Below are positions 55,324 to 64,000 of a DNA stretch of 64,000 bases, piece after piece. Origin of the DNA: Lactobacillus equicursoris DSM 19284 = JCM 14600 = CIP 110162 (GTDB lineage Bacteria > Bacillota > Bacilli > Lactobacillales > Lactobacillaceae). The stretch is taken from NCBI RefSeq assembly GCF_001434815.1, contig NZ_AZDU01000001.1, forward strand, positions 1 through 64,000. The letters are read 5' to 3'. A program made the translations under genes and the position numbers. Under the pieces are notes generated by a model that was not told the DNA's origin, searched no databases, and was given only the letters and a program-made list of their open reading frames with translations. Each line of letters begins with the position of its first letter. Within the stretch, counting starts at the first letter, position 1.

Positions 55324-56136
55324 CTACATGACCAGCTTGTGCAAGGCCTTGGCAATCCCGTCGCGGTCATTGGTCTCGGTCACGTAATCTGCCAGTTCTT
55401 TGATTTCGTCAATGGCGTTGCCCATGGCGACCCGCTGGAAGTCTGCGATTTCAAACATGGACCGGTCATTGCCCTGGTCGCCAAAAATCATGACTTCGCT
55501 GTTCTTGAAACCAAGGCGTGAGGCCAGTTCACTGATGGCCAATCCCTTAGAAGCCCCTAGTGACCCTGCTTCTGCCACATCGGGCCAGCTGCGGACCATG
55601 GCATAGCTTTGGAAGAACCAGTCTGGCAGCCGGTTCCAGAAGCGATCCATCTGCTCTGGATCATCGCAGGTATAAACAGCCTTGGCGAACTTGAAGTCTT
55701 TTTTAAAGTCTTCCCGGTCTTGCAGCCACAACTGGTTCTTGGTTTCCGCTCCATCGACCTGCATTCTGATCGAGAGCTTTTTATCCATAGAATAAAAGCG
55801 TTCTGGCGTCTCAAAGGTCAAGTTGACATGACTCAATCTTTGCATGTGAACGAAGGTGTTAAAGTCCTGCATGTCCAGCTCATGGCTGATCAAGACTTCC
55901 TGGTCAAGATTTTGCACGATTGCCCCGTTAAAAAGGATCGCGTACTCGTCCCGCCCCTTTAAGCCCAACTGGTCTGCATATTCTTTAATCCCCGACAAGG
56001 GTCTGCCAGAAGCCAAAACGACTTTAATCCCGGCTGCTTTGGCTTCTTCTAGTGCCCTTTGGGTGGCAGGCAAAATGGTTTTGGCACTGGACAATAAGGT
56101 TCCATCCAGGTCGATGGCAAGCATCTTAATCGACAT
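55324..56136 (-). CDS. Cof-type HAD-superfamily phosphatase
   Basis: A 270-aa haloacid dehalogenase-like (IIB/Cof) hydrolase acting on sugar phosphates or similar. The nucleophile aspartate is in LAIDLDGTLLSS, and the motif IV MIFGDQGNDRSMFEIAD lies near the C-terminus. The ATG at 56136 follows AGGAGGAAGATT; an earlier in-frame ATG lies within the preceding spacer and is rejected. Substrate unknown. Confidence 0.9.
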   Translation of the reverse strand: MSIKMLAIDLDGTLLSSAKTILPATQRALEEAKAAGIKVVLASGRPLSGIKEYADQLGLKGRDEYAILFNGAIVQNLDQEVLISHELDMQDFNTFVHMQRLSHVNLTFETPERFYSMDKKLSIRMQVDGAETKNQLWLQDREDFKKDFKFAKAVYTCDDPEQMDRFWNRLPDWFFQSYAMVRSWPDVAEAGSLGASKGLAISELASRLGFKNSEVMIFGDQGNDRSMFEIADFQRVAMGNAIDEIKELADYVTETNDRDGIAKALHKLVM

Positions 56137-56245
56137 AATCTTCCTCCTAAAAATTCCCACTAATCTTTCAGATGTAACTTCTCTTAGTTAAGCCTACTTA
56201 CTTTTCTACACTTAATTATATTAGATTTGTCCAAATTCATGTAAA

Positions 56246-56280
56246 AAAAGAAAGCCTGTTTCCAGACTTTCTTTGCTTGC
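56246..56280 (-). terminator. Terminator of the glmM transcript
   Basis: AAAGAAAGTCTG and CAGGCTTTCTTT pair with GAAA in the loop and a T-run follows on the minus strand; it lies 10-40 bp past the glmM stop. Confidence 0.72.
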
Positions 56281-56287
56281 TATCTAA

Positions 56288-57640
56288 TTAAGCACCCATT
56301 TCGGCTTCAACTACCTTAACGATGCGGTCAACGTAGCTTTGCGTCAATTCTTGGGTTGGGCCTTCAGCCATAACCCGGAGCAGTTCTTGGGTACCAGATG
56401 GGCGAACCAGAACCCGGCCGTCGCCTGCCATGTCGCTTTCAACGCTGGCAATGGCATCAGTAATGGCTGAGTAGTTCTTCCAAGTGTTCTTGTCCTTAAC
56501 TGGGACGTTAACTAAAACTTGTGGGTATTCCTTGAAGTCAGCCAGCAGTTCCGTCAAGCTCTTGCCAGTCTTCTTCATGACCAGCATCAAGTGAATCCCA
56601 GTCAGCATCCCGTCACCGGTGTTGTGGTAGTCGCTGATGATGACGTGGCCAGATTGTTCCCCGCCAAGGCTATAGCCGTTAGCCCGCATTTCTTCTGAAA
56701 CGTAGCGGTCACCAACTTGGGTTCTTACGTTCTTGATGCCGCGACGTTCCAAGGCCTTGGTGAAGCCCAGGTTGCTCATCACGGTCGTTACGATCGTGTC
56801 CTTCTTTAAGCGGCCGTGGTCAGCCAGGTATGAACCGATCACGTACATGATGTGGTCACCGTCAACTTCGTTGCCGTTTTCGTCAACGGCGATGCAGCGG
56901 TCAGCATCCCCGTCAAAGGCCAAACCTAATTGAGCACCTTGCTTAACGACTTCTTCTTGCAAGCGCGCCGTATGGGTTGCCCCGCAATGGTCGTTGATGT
57001 TCAAGCCATTTGGATGGGTTGAGATCGTGGTAAAGTCAACGTCTAGGTCCGCAAACAAGCGGGAGATGAAGGCGCTGGCAGCCCCATTGGCACCGTCAAT
57101 GACAACCTTGATGCCGCTCAAGTCTTCTGGAATGGTGTTTTCCAAGAATTGGATGTATTTGTTAGAACCATCGCGGAAGTCAGTGACCGTACCCAAGCCC
57201 TCAGCAGATGGTCTTGGCAGCATGTCTTGCTTAGCATCAATCAATTCTTCGATTTCTTCTTCCTTGGCATCTGACAGCTTCAAGCCGTCGCTGCCGAAGA
57301 ACTTAATCCCATTGTCTTCAACTGGGTTGTGAGACGCTGAGATTTGAACGCCAGCATCAGCGCCTTGAGCCCGAACCAAGTAAGACAAGCCCGGAGTGGT
57401 CATGACGCCGCATTCCAAGACTTCAATGCCGACTGACAAGAGCCCAGCGATCAAAGCATACTCCAGCATTTCGCCTGAAATTCTGGTGTCCCGAGATACC
57501 AAGACCTTGGCTTGGCCACCATCTTCTTTTTCCTTGGTTAAGACGTAGCCGCCCATCCGGCCCAACTTAAAGGCCATTTCTGGAGTTAAAACCTTATTTG
57601 CTTCACCGCGAACGCCATCAGTACCAAAATATTTAAGCAT
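56288..57640 (-). CDS. glmM: Phosphoglucosamine mutase
   Basis: Interconverts glucosamine 6- and 1-phosphate for UDP-GlcNAc synthesis (450 aa). The phosphoserine motif [17 protein letters not shown], the metal-binding [16 protein letters not shown], the sugar-binding GGEQSGHVI, and the phosphate-binding [13 protein letters not shown] are all intact. It is the last gene of cdaA-cdaR-glmM; known work shows that GlmM can bind and inhibit CdaA, linking cell-wall precursor supply to cyclic di-AMP. Confidence 0.96.
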   Translation of the reverse strand: MLKYFGTDGVRGEANKVLTPEMAFKLGRMGGYVLTKEKEDGGQAKVLVSRDTRISGEMLEYALIAGLLSVGIEVLECGVMTTPGLSYLVRAQGADAGVQISASHNPVEDNGIKFFGSDGLKLSDAKEEEIEELIDAKQDMLPRPSAEGLGTVTDFRDGSNKYIQFLENTIPEDLSGIKVVIDGANGAASAFISRLFADLDVDFTTISTHPNGLNINDHCGATHTARLQEEVVKQGAQLGLAFDGDADRCIAVDENGNEVDGDHIMYVIGSYLADHGRLKKDTIVTTVMSNLGFTKALERRGIKNVRTQVGDRYVSEEMRANGYSLGGEQSGHVIISDYHNTGDGMLTGIHLMLVMKKTGKSLTELLADFKEYPQVLVNVPVKDKNTWKNYSAITDAIASVESDMAGDGRVLVRPSGTQELLRVMAEGPTQELTQSYVDRIVKVVEAEMGA

Positions 57641-57718
57641 TATTTAAAAGAACCTTTCTTTGTTTCTTTATCTTGATTTTCGACTTCTTGTTTTTATATC
57701 TATTCTTTTTGCCAAGCC

Positions 57719-58669
57719 TTAGTCACTTGAATCGCTAACGTCGATCTTCACGCTAACGCTAGCCGGGTCTACCCAGGCAATCCCGTCAGGAACGGGCAGC
57801 TTGATAGTCTGGGTTGTACTTGCCTTCACGCCGGTTAAGTCAACGTTCAGGGTCAAGGAACTCAGCTTCTTCAAGGCTTCCTTTTGTCCATACAGGGTAA
57901 CCTTTTCTTCCTTGGCGGTCAAGGAGTAAACCTTGCTCTTAGACCCATTCTTCGCGTTCAGCTTCAGTTTTACCGTCTTCTTGGAAACCGAAATCGGTAA
58001 GGTGACTGTAGCTGTAGACGGCGTAATCACCACGTTCAGCTGCCGGTCCTTGGCATCATAAGCCTGAAGCAGGACGTTGCGCTTCATGGTCTTATTGGTC
58101 CCATTTGGCACAGAAAGCTTGGCTTCAATGTGGTCAATTTGGCTGACTTCGCTTTGAGCACCGGTAACCTCAACCGTTTCCGGACTGACGCTAGCGGTGC
58201 CAATATCATAGCCACTGGCCACAGCATTTTTATTATAACCTATTTGGACCGCCATGGTACGGGACTTTCGCTTTTGGATGTTGACCGTCACGTACTTTTG
58301 CGACAACTTGTAAGACAGCTGGCTAGGCAGACCTGAGACCTTGATCTTGACCCGGTGGTTGCCCACGCTGAGCTTGCTGAGGTCAATATACACCCGAAAA
58401 TTTTGGGTATTTACCGCCGAAGTCACCAGGGCGTTAGGCCCTTCCAAAGTCACTTTGACCTTGTCCGGATAGCCAGTCACATAGTACTTGTCGGCATCAA
58501 CCGACACCTGCAAGGGCATCTTCAGGCTCTGCTTGGTCGTTGCCGTTTGCTGAACCTTGCTTTGGTTGTTGGTCGAAACCTGGGTATTGTCCACGAAAGC
58601 CACTAAGATAATGGCCAAGACCAGGGAAAAAAGCTTGTAGAACCACTTGGTTTCAATAATTCGGTGCAT
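57719..58669 (-). CDS. cdaR: CdaA regulator CdaR (YbbR repeats)
   Basis: A 316-aa protein with one N-terminal transmembrane helix (about residues 10-25) and an extracytoplasmic part with three to four YbbR-like repeats. It binds and modulates the diadenylate cyclase CdaA. Its ATG overlaps the cdaA stop, so the two are translationally coupled. It ends with DVSDSSD, an acidic tail. Confidence 0.93.
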   Translation of the reverse strand: MHRIIETKWFYKLFSLVLAIILVAFVDNTQVSTNNQSKVQQTATTKQSLKMPLQVSVDADKYYVTGYPDKVKVTLEGPNALVTSAVNTQNFRVYIDLSKLSVGNHRVKIKVSGLPSQLSYKLSQKYVTVNIQKRKSRTMAVQIGYNKNAVASGYDIGTASVSPETVEVTGAQSEVSQIDHIEAKLSVPNGTNKTMKRNVLLQAYDAKDRQLNVVITPSTATVTLPISVSKKTVKLKLNAKNGSKSKVYSLTAKEEKVTLYGQKEALKKLSSLTLNVDLTGVKASTTQTIKLPVPDGIAWVDPASVSVKIDVSDSSD

Positions 58670-59508
58670 TACTTTTCACCCCAATTCCAGATTTTCCGAG
58701 CTAGTCTGATTGGCCATGGGGCCTTCTTCTGCTCTTCAGTCACCAGTTCAGCCCGCAGGTACTTGAGGTATTCTTGCTGGCTTAAGTCCACCATAAACTG
58801 GCCGTTTCTGGTGATGGTCACGCCGCCTGTTTCTTCGGAAACAACCACGGTGATGGCATCGGTCACTTCACTGATCCCGACTGCCGCCCGGTGTCTGGTC
58901 CCCAGGCTCTTGGGGATCATGGCATTGTCTGACAAAGGCAGGTAGGCTGAAGCTACTTGAATGCGGTTATTTTTAATAATCACCGCACCGTCGTGCAAAG
59001 GCGTATTCGGGATAAAAATATTGATCAAAAGCTCCCCGGTCACTAACGCGTCCAGCTTGATCCCCGTTTCTACGTACTCTTCTAGCCCCGTCTTTTGTTC
59101 CAGGGTAATCAAGGCCCCAATCCGGCGCTTAGACATGTACTGGATGGCCTTGTCGAGCTCTTTAACCAGCCGCTCTTGCTGCTTGCGCTCGCTGTTTTCT
59201 TGATCTGAAAACAGTGATACCCGGCCAAGACGCTCTAAGCCCCGTCTGATTTCCGGCTGGAAGATGACGATAATCCCCACGACGGACCAGGAAACGATTT
59301 GGTCCAAGATGAAGGTCACTGTTGTCAATTGCGCCCAGCCTGCCAAAACCCGGGCAATCATGATCAAGATGATCCCGTTGGCCAGTTGGACAGCCTTGGT
59401 CCCCTTGATTAAGAGGGTCAAGTGGTAGATAAAGTACCAGGTAATCAAGACATCCAAGATCATGGACAGGGTTTGCCAGGTCCAGAGGCTTGATAGGTTA
59501 ATTTGCAT
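58669..59508 (-). CDS. cdaA: Diadenylate cyclase CdaA
   Basis: Membrane enzyme that makes cyclic di-AMP from two ATP (279 aa). Three N-terminal transmembrane helices (residues about 10-90) are followed by the DAC domain with the catalytic motifs TPLHDGAVIIKN and GTRHRAAVGISE. Cyclic di-AMP controls potassium and osmolyte transport and wall homeostasis in Firmicutes. AAAGGA lies about 10 nt before the ATG, with a second GGAGG immediately adjacent. Confidence 0.95.
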   Translation of the reverse strand: MQINLSSLWTWQTLSMILDVLITWYFIYHLTLLIKGTKAVQLANGIILIMIARVLAGWAQLTTVTFILDQIVSWSVVGIIVIFQPEIRRGLERLGRVSLFSDQENSERKQQERLVKELDKAIQYMSKRRIGALITLEQKTGLEEYVETGIKLDALVTGELLINIFIPNTPLHDGAVIIKNNRIQVASAYLPLSDNAMIPKSLGTRHRAAVGISEVTDAITVVVSEETGGVTITRNGQFMVDLSQQEYLKYLRAELVTEEQKKAPWPIRLARKIWNWGEK

Positions 59509-59554
59509 TCCTCCACTATCCTTTCTATCTTTTGCCTATATAGTCTATTTTAGC

Positions 59555-60637
59555 CTAATTTCGCGCGTACATCTTAAATTCTAGGAAAAGGTCGTTATAT
59601 TCTTGGACCTTGCTGCTTGGCAGGTCTTCGTAAACCTCTAGATTCTTCAAAGTCGACATTGGTGGATAGAACTGCTTGTCGTTTCTAACTGATTTTGGCA
59701 AAATCTTCTGTGCTGCCAGGTTTGGCGTTGCATAGCCGATGTACTCAGCATTTTGGGCCGCATTCTTAGCTTCCAGCATAAAGTTGATGAACTCGTATGC
59801 GGCTTTCTTGTTCTTGGCAGTCTTGGGAATCACAATGTTGTCAAACCAGAGGTTGGACCCCTCGCTTGGTACATAGTAGTGGATATGGGAGTTTTCGCTC
59901 ATCATGGTTGCTGCTTCCCCTGAATAAGTCACCCCGATCCAAGCTTCATTTTGGACCATGTACATCTTCAGTTCGTCAGCCACAATCGCCTTCACGTTTT
60001 GCCCCAATTTGTCCAGCTTGGCCTTGGCCTGGGCCAGGTGCTTAGAATTAGTGTCGTTGACCGAATAGCCTAAAGAGATCAAAGCTACCCCCATCATGTC
60101 CCGGGCAGAGTCAACGAGCAGGATTTGGTCGCGGTACTTCTTCTTCCAAAGGTCATCCCACTTCTTGATCTCGCCAGGCTTTACGTAGCGGTCGTTATAA
60201 ACAATCCCCAAAGTGCCCCAGAAATAAGGCACTGAGTATTCATTCTTGACGTCAAAGGACTTGTGCAAAAATTGCTTGCCAATGTACTTAAAGTTGCTGA
60301 GCTTGCTGGTGTCGATTTTTTCCAGCAAGTTGTCTTTGCGCAATTTGGTGATCATGTAGTCTGACGGAACGGCAATATCGTAGGAAGTCCCGCCTTGCTT
60401 GATCTTGGTATACATGGCTTCATTGGAGTCAAAAGTCTCGTAGATAACGTGGTAGCCAGTCTTTTTCTCAAATTTGGTGATCAAGTCAGGATCAATGTAG
60501 TCGCCCCAGTTGTAGATGATCAAGTCCTTCTTGCTGCTGGCACTGCCGCCGCTTGAGCTGTCAAGCTTTTGTGCACCCCAGTAAAGGCCGAGGCAAACCA
60601 GCAGGATAATGGCAGAGGCTGTGAGTATTTTTTTCAT
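59555..60637 (-). CDS. potD: Spermidine/putrescine ABC transporter substrate-binding protein
   Basis: A 360-aa family 1 solute-binding protein with a signal/anchor (MKKILTASAIILLVCLGLYWG). There is a cysteine at residue 15 in LLVC, but the context is not a canonical lipobox. The polyamine-type region IYNWGDYIDPDLI and later GVTYSGEAATMMSE fit PotD. It overlaps potC by 4 bp and is the last gene in the operon. Confidence 0.92.
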   Translation of the reverse strand: MKKILTASAIILLVCLGLYWGAQKLDSSSGGSASSKKDLIIYNWGDYIDPDLITKFEKKTGYHVIYETFDSNEAMYTKIKQGGTSYDIAVPSDYMITKLRKDNLLEKIDTSKLSNFKYIGKQFLHKSFDVKNEYSVPYFWGTLGIVYNDRYVKPGEIKKWDDLWKKKYRDQILLVDSARDMMGVALISLGYSVNDTNSKHLAQAKAKLDKLGQNVKAIVADELKMYMVQNEAWIGVTYSGEAATMMSENSHIHYYVPSEGSNLWFDNIVIPKTAKNKKAAYEFINFMLEAKNAAQNAEYIGYATPNLAAQKILPKSVRNDKQFYPPMSTLKNLEVYEDLPSSKVQEYNDLFLEFKMYARN

Positions 60638-61440
60638 CGCAAAAGTCCTCCCAGCTTACTCCCCTTCTTGCCCTGCTGATTAGAAATCAGGTAGTAGATT
60701 CCCACTAATAAGAGGACAAAGAGGAAGATGATCGTACTCAAGGCATTGACTTCCAGGTCAATCCCCTGCCGGGCCCGGGAATAGATTTCCACCGACAAGG
60801 TGGTAAAGCCGTTCCCGGTTACAAAAAAGGTTACCGCAAAGTCATCCAAAGAGTAGGTCAAGGCCATAAACATCCCCGACACAATCCCCGGCGTCAAAGC
60901 CGGCAAAAGAACCTGGCTGAAGACCTGGTAGTAGCTGGCCCCTAAGTCGCGGGCTGCGTCAATTAAGGAATTGTCCATTTCCCGCAGTTTTGGCAAGACC
61001 ATCAAGACCACAATCGGCACCGAAAAGGCAATGTGGCTGAGCAAAACCGAGGCAAAGCCCAGGCTGAAGCCTAAAGTGGTAAAGAGGATCAAGAAGCTGG
61101 CCCCGATGATGACGTCAGGTGAGACCATCAAGACATTGTTTAAGGACAAGAGCAGTCTTTTCACGCCAGATTTTTTGACATTTTCAATGGCAATGGCGCC
61201 CAAAGTCCCCAAAATAGTCGCAATCAGGCTGGACAAAAGGGCCAGCATGATCGTTTCCAGCAAAATGGCCAGCAGACGTCCATCATTAAACAAGGTCTGA
61301 TAGTGCCGCCAGGTAAAGCCTTTAAAGTGGTCCATGTTGGAGCCGCTAGAAAAGGAGAAGTAAATCAGGTAAAAAATTGGCAGGTATAAGATTGCCAAGA
61401 CCAGGAAAAAATAAACTTTGCTCCAGATGTGTTTTTTCAT
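60634..61440 (-). CDS. potC: Polyamine ABC transporter permease PotC
   Basis: A 268-aa inner-membrane permease with six helices and the EAA-like loop EMDNSLIDAARDLGASYYQVF, which docks to PotA. It overlaps potB and potD by 4 bp each (ATGA-type junctions). Confidence 0.93.
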   Translation of the reverse strand: MKKHIWSKVYFFLVLAILYLPIFYLIYFSFSSGSNMDHFKGFTWRHYQTLFNDGRLLAILLETIMLALLSSLIATILGTLGAIAIENVKKSGVKRLLLSLNNVLMVSPDVIIGASFLILFTTLGFSLGFASVLLSHIAFSVPIVVLMVLPKLREMDNSLIDAARDLGASYYQVFSQVLLPALTPGIVSGMFMALTYSLDDFAVTFFVTGNGFTTLSVEIYSRARQGIDLEVNALSTIIFLFVLLLVGIYYLISNQQGKKGSKLGGLLR

Positions 61441-62249
61441 AGCTTGATCTCCTTCTTATGCTGCTTGCGCGAGGTCAAAACCATCACGATGGTCATCAAA
61501 ACGATCAAGATGACCCCAATGGTTGACCCCATATTCCAGTTCATGGTGGTCAAGAAGTACTCTTCAACCGCCGTCCCCAGGGTAATTACCCGGTTACCAC
61601 CGATCAGCCGCGTCAGCATAAAGAGGGACAAAGACGGAATGAAGATCGCCTGAATCCCAGATTCAACGCCAGGCCAAGACAGGGGCCAGATCACGTAGCG
61701 GAAGGTCTGCCAGAAGTTGGCCCCTAGGTCGGAACTGGCCGAGATCAAGGCCGGATCAATCTCTTTTAAAGAGTTGTAAATCGGCATGATCATGAAGGGA
61801 ATTTCGATATAGGTAGCCACAAAAATAAAGGCGAAGTCGGTAAACATGATTTCCGCCGGGCCCAGGCCAAAGAGGTGGAGGAACTGGTTAACCATTCCAT
61901 CTCTAGAAAAAATCCCGATAAAGGCATATGCCTTGAGCAGCAGGTTGATCCAGGTCGGCAGGATCACCAGCATCAGCCAGAATTGCTGATTTTTAAGCCG
62001 GGTTAAGGCTAGGGCTGCTGGATAAGAGATCAGCAAGCAGAAAAAGGTGATCAGCAAGGCATACCAAAAGGAGTTCAGCATCATGCCGATAAAGGTGCCC
62101 TTAGAGAAAAAGAGGGTAAAATTCTGCAGGCTGAAGTGTCCCTGACTATTGGTCAAGGAGTAGCCCACGATCAAGACCATCGGCGCGATTACGAAGAGGA
62201 TGATCCAGAGCAGGTAGGGCAATAGAAAAAATGATTGTTTCTTTCTCAT
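61437..62249 (-). CDS. potB: Polyamine ABC transporter permease PotB
   Basis: A 270-aa inner-membrane permease with six helices and an EAA-like loop ([21 protein letters not shown]). Its start overlaps the potA stop. Together with PotC it makes the translocation channel. Confidence 0.93.
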   Translation of the reverse strand: MRKKQSFFLLPYLLWIILFVIAPMVLIVGYSLTNSQGHFSLQNFTLFFSKGTFIGMMLNSFWYALLITFFCLLISYPAALALTRLKNQQFWLMLVILPTWINLLLKAYAFIGIFSRDGMVNQFLHLFGLGPAEIMFTDFAFIFVATYIEIPFMIMPIYNSLKEIDPALISASSDLGANFWQTFRYVIWPLSWPGVESGIQAIFIPSLSLFMLTRLIGGNRVITLGTAVEEYFLTTMNWNMGSTIGVILIVLMTIVMVLTSRKQHKKEIKL

Positions 62250-63337
62250 TCCTTGTCCTCCCCTTCGTAAGTTTCCAGCCGGGCATCGAATTCTTCTTCG
62301 GTTTCGCCCAGCCGCATGACGTGGATGTCTTCAGGATCAAAGAAGATCCCGATTTCTTGGCCAATCTTGACCCCGTTAGTGGAATGGATCAGCCATTCAA
62401 AGCCAGATTCATCGACTGCCTTGATTTCAAAGTGGTCGCCCAAAAAGAGCTGGCTTTGCACCGTCATGGTCAGCTTGGGATCAGTCGCTGTGATGTCCAA
62501 GTCTTCCGGTCTTAAAACGACTTCAACTTTTTCCCCTGGCGTAATCCCGGCATCGGCACATTCAAACTGCTTGCCGGCAAATTCGACCTCAAAGTCCCGA
62601 ATCATCTTCCCAGACAATATGTTGGAATCGCCGATAAAGCGGGCAACAAAGTCATTAACTGGCTCATCGTAAATGTCGACAGGAGATCCGCTTTGCTGGA
62701 TGGTCCCGTCATTCAAGACGAAGATTTCGTCACTCATTGCCAAGGCTTCTTCTTGGTCGTGGGTGACAAAAATAAAGGTGATGCCCAGCTTCTTTTGGAT
62801 CGCCCGCAATTCAAACTGCATTTCTTTTCTAAGGCGCTTGTCTAAGGCTGACAAGGACTCGTCCAAAAGCAAGACCTTTGGCTCATTGATAATGGCCCGG
62901 GCAATGGCCACCCGCTGCTGCTGGCCCCCGCTTAGTTCTGAAATTTCCCGGTTGGCATAGCCGTCCAGGCGGACGGTCTTCAAGGCATCTTTCACCTTTT
63001 GCCGGATTTCGCTGTCTGGCCGGTGCTTCAGCTTCAAGCCGAAGGCCACGTTTTCATAGACATTTAAATGCGGAAAAAGAGCATAATTCTGAAAAACCGT
63101 ATTGATATGTCTCTTGGATGCATCAAGCCCGGTAATATCTTTTCCGGCGAAATACAGCTTGCCGGCTGAAGGCTCGGTAAAACCGGCAATTATGCGCAAA
63201 ATCGTCGTTTTGCCTGAACCTGATGGCCCAAGCAAGGAGTAGAACTTGCCGGATTCAATTGAGATATTAATATCCTTCAAGGCCACGAAGCCATCATCAT
63301 ATTCCTTGGTGATGTGATCCAACTTAATAATTTCCAT
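62246..63337 (-). CDS. potA: Polyamine ABC transporter ATPase PotA
   Basis: A 363-aa ABC ATPase. Walker [15 protein letters not shown], the signature [14 protein letters not shown], Walker [13 protein letters not shown] and H-loop [11 protein letters not shown] are intact. A C-terminal TOBE regulatory domain occupies about residues 240-340. The acidic tail ends in EDKE. It starts 33 bp after murB. Confidence 0.95.
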   Translation of the reverse strand: MEIIKLDHITKEYDDGFVALKDINISIESGKFYSLLGPSGSGKTTILRIIAGFTEPSAGKLYFAGKDITGLDASKRHINTVFQNYALFPHLNVYENVAFGLKLKHRPDSEIRQKVKDALKTVRLDGYANREISELSGGQQQRVAIARAIINEPKVLLLDESLSALDKRLRKEMQFELRAIQKKLGITFIFVTHDQEEALAMSDEIFVLNDGTIQQSGSPVDIYDEPVNDFVARFIGDSNILSGKMIRDFEVEFAGKQFECADAGITPGEKVEVVLRPEDLDITATDPKLTMTVQSQLFLGDHFEIKAVDESGFEWLIHSTNGVKIGQEIGIFFDPEDIHVMRLGETEEEFDARLETYEGEDKE

Positions 63338-63370
63338 TTGCAGTTCCCATTTTTCTATTAAAAAAATTAC

Positions 63371-64000
63371 TTATTCTTCGCCAATAATGCGGACCTCAGT
63401 TTCTAGACTAATGCCATCTTTCTCTTTAATCGTCTTTTGAATGTAGTGGATCAAGTTGAGGTAGTCAGTTGCCGTTGCGCCGCCCTTGTTCACGATAAAG
63501 CCCGCGTGCTTCATCGAGACTTGCGCCCCGCCAATCTGCTTGCCCTGCAGACCCGCTTCAATGATCATTGGGCCTACAAAGTGGCCGGTTGGCCGCTTAA
63601 AGACGCTGCCGCAGGATGGATATTCTAGAGGCTGCTTGTATTTTCTGAGCGCATTCAGGTAATTCATCTGGTCCAGGATTTCGGACTTGTCGCCCTTTTT
63701 CAAGGCAAAAGTAGCTTTGATCACGATATCGCCAGTTTCTTGTACCAAAGAATGGCGGTAGCTGAACTTCAAGTCAGCATTATTATAGGTCTTGATTTCG
63801 CCATTTCTGGTTAATACCGTGGCGCTTTCCAGGCAGTCCTTGGTTTCCCCGCCATAAGCGCCGGCATTCATAAAGACGGCCCCGCCGACAGAGCCGGGGA
63901 TGCCCGCCGCAAATTCAAGGCCAGACAAGCCGCTATTGCCGGCCGCAAAAGAGGTATCAATGATCTTGGCGCCGGCTTGGGCTACAACCTTGTCGCCGTC
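63371..64000 (-). CDS. murB: UDP-N-acetylenolpyruvoylglucosamine reductase (3' part)
   Basis: C-terminal portion of MurB, which reduces UDP-GlcNAc-enolpyruvate to UDP-MurNAc. The gene runs off the right edge of the window; the visible coding frame is open to base 64000, so the internal TTG at 63928 is not a start. Motifs: [26 protein letters not shown] (FAD site), and the catalytic serine context [11 protein letters not shown]. The C-terminus includes [24 protein letters not shown] and the final glutamate region. It is a type I MurB. Confidence 0.95.
   Translation of the reverse strand, partial: DGDKVVAQAGAKIIDTSFAAGNSGLSGLEFAAGIPGSVGGAVFMNAGAYGGETKDCLESATVLTRNGEIKTYNNADLKFSYRHSLVQETGDIVIKATFALKKGDKSEILDQMNYLNALRKYKQPLEYPSCGSVFKRPTGHFVGPMIIEAGLQGKQIGGAQVSMKHAGFIVNKGGATATDYLNLIHYIQKTIKEKDGISLETEVRIIGEE

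Overview
The window is low-GC Gram-positive chromosome from a lactobacillus. Lactobacillus delbrueckii is the most likely species: the F1Fo operon order, the MurT and CdaA/CdaR/GlmM modules and the complete comG operon are lactobacillar. Third codon positions are visibly GC-rich, two tRNA genes read G-ending codons (Glu CTC, Gln CTG), and several genes are freshly frameshifted, which fits that species' known GC drift and gene decay. The species name is an inference; no database was searched. Nearly all genes lie on the minus strand.

Layout, left to right. 0-3.1 kb: rod-shape genes (rodA, a DUF2969 gene, yidD, mreB/mbl, a DUF1146 gene). 3.2-9.7 kb: atpBEFHAGDC, which ends at a strong terminator. 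9.7-14.1 kb: upp, a Sua5-type tRNA t6A enzyme, prmC, prfA and tdk. 14.2-15.5 kb: murT on the plus strand, without its usual partner gatD. 15.6-25.8 kb: a small membrane protein, a class C beta-lactamase-fold hydrolase, two tRNAs, an OppA-type lipoprotein, pgi, a VanZ protein, an LTA-synthase-type gene and a two-component system. 26.0-27.4 kb is accessory debris around ssrA: a 61-codon ORF with its own terminator, a four-repeat type I-E-like CRISPR array without cas genes, a collapsed tRNA-Ser, a 76-nt palindrome resembling two abutted IS ends, and tmRNA. 27.4-33.4 kb: ackA, a YtxK-like methylase and comGA-GG. 33.5-41.3 kb: yebC, a second VanZ protein, an orphan metal-binding lipoprotein, a patatin-like protein, msrA, an amino-acid permease, a frameshifted membrane gene between two copies of the permease 3' end, a redox-type NAD(P)-binding protein and an LMW phosphatase.

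41.3-49.2 kb holds two very large adjacent GGDEF/EAL genes, each broken by one single-base frameshift. 49.4-50.9 kb: a paired Fluc/CrcB fluoride exporter and a membrane protein. 51.0-54.2 kb: a copper operon (copY, two cupredoxin genes, a P-type ATPase without HMA domains) with two cop boxes in its promoter. 54.2-64.0 kb: a second beta-lactamase-fold hydrolase, a HAD phosphatase, the cyclic-di-AMP/cell-wall module cdaA-cdaR-glmM, the polyamine importer potABCD and the 3' part of murB.

The core genes join energy metabolism, cell-wall synthesis (RodA, MreB, MurT, GlmM, MurB, LTA synthase) and translation (PrfA, PrmC, tmRNA, YebC). I found no clearly new multi-gene system. The parts most worth a second look are the decaying GGDEF/EAL pair, the A-AAA-AAG frameshift site in the 39.3-kb membrane gene, the orphan CRISPR mini-array, and the repeated motif upstream of comGA.
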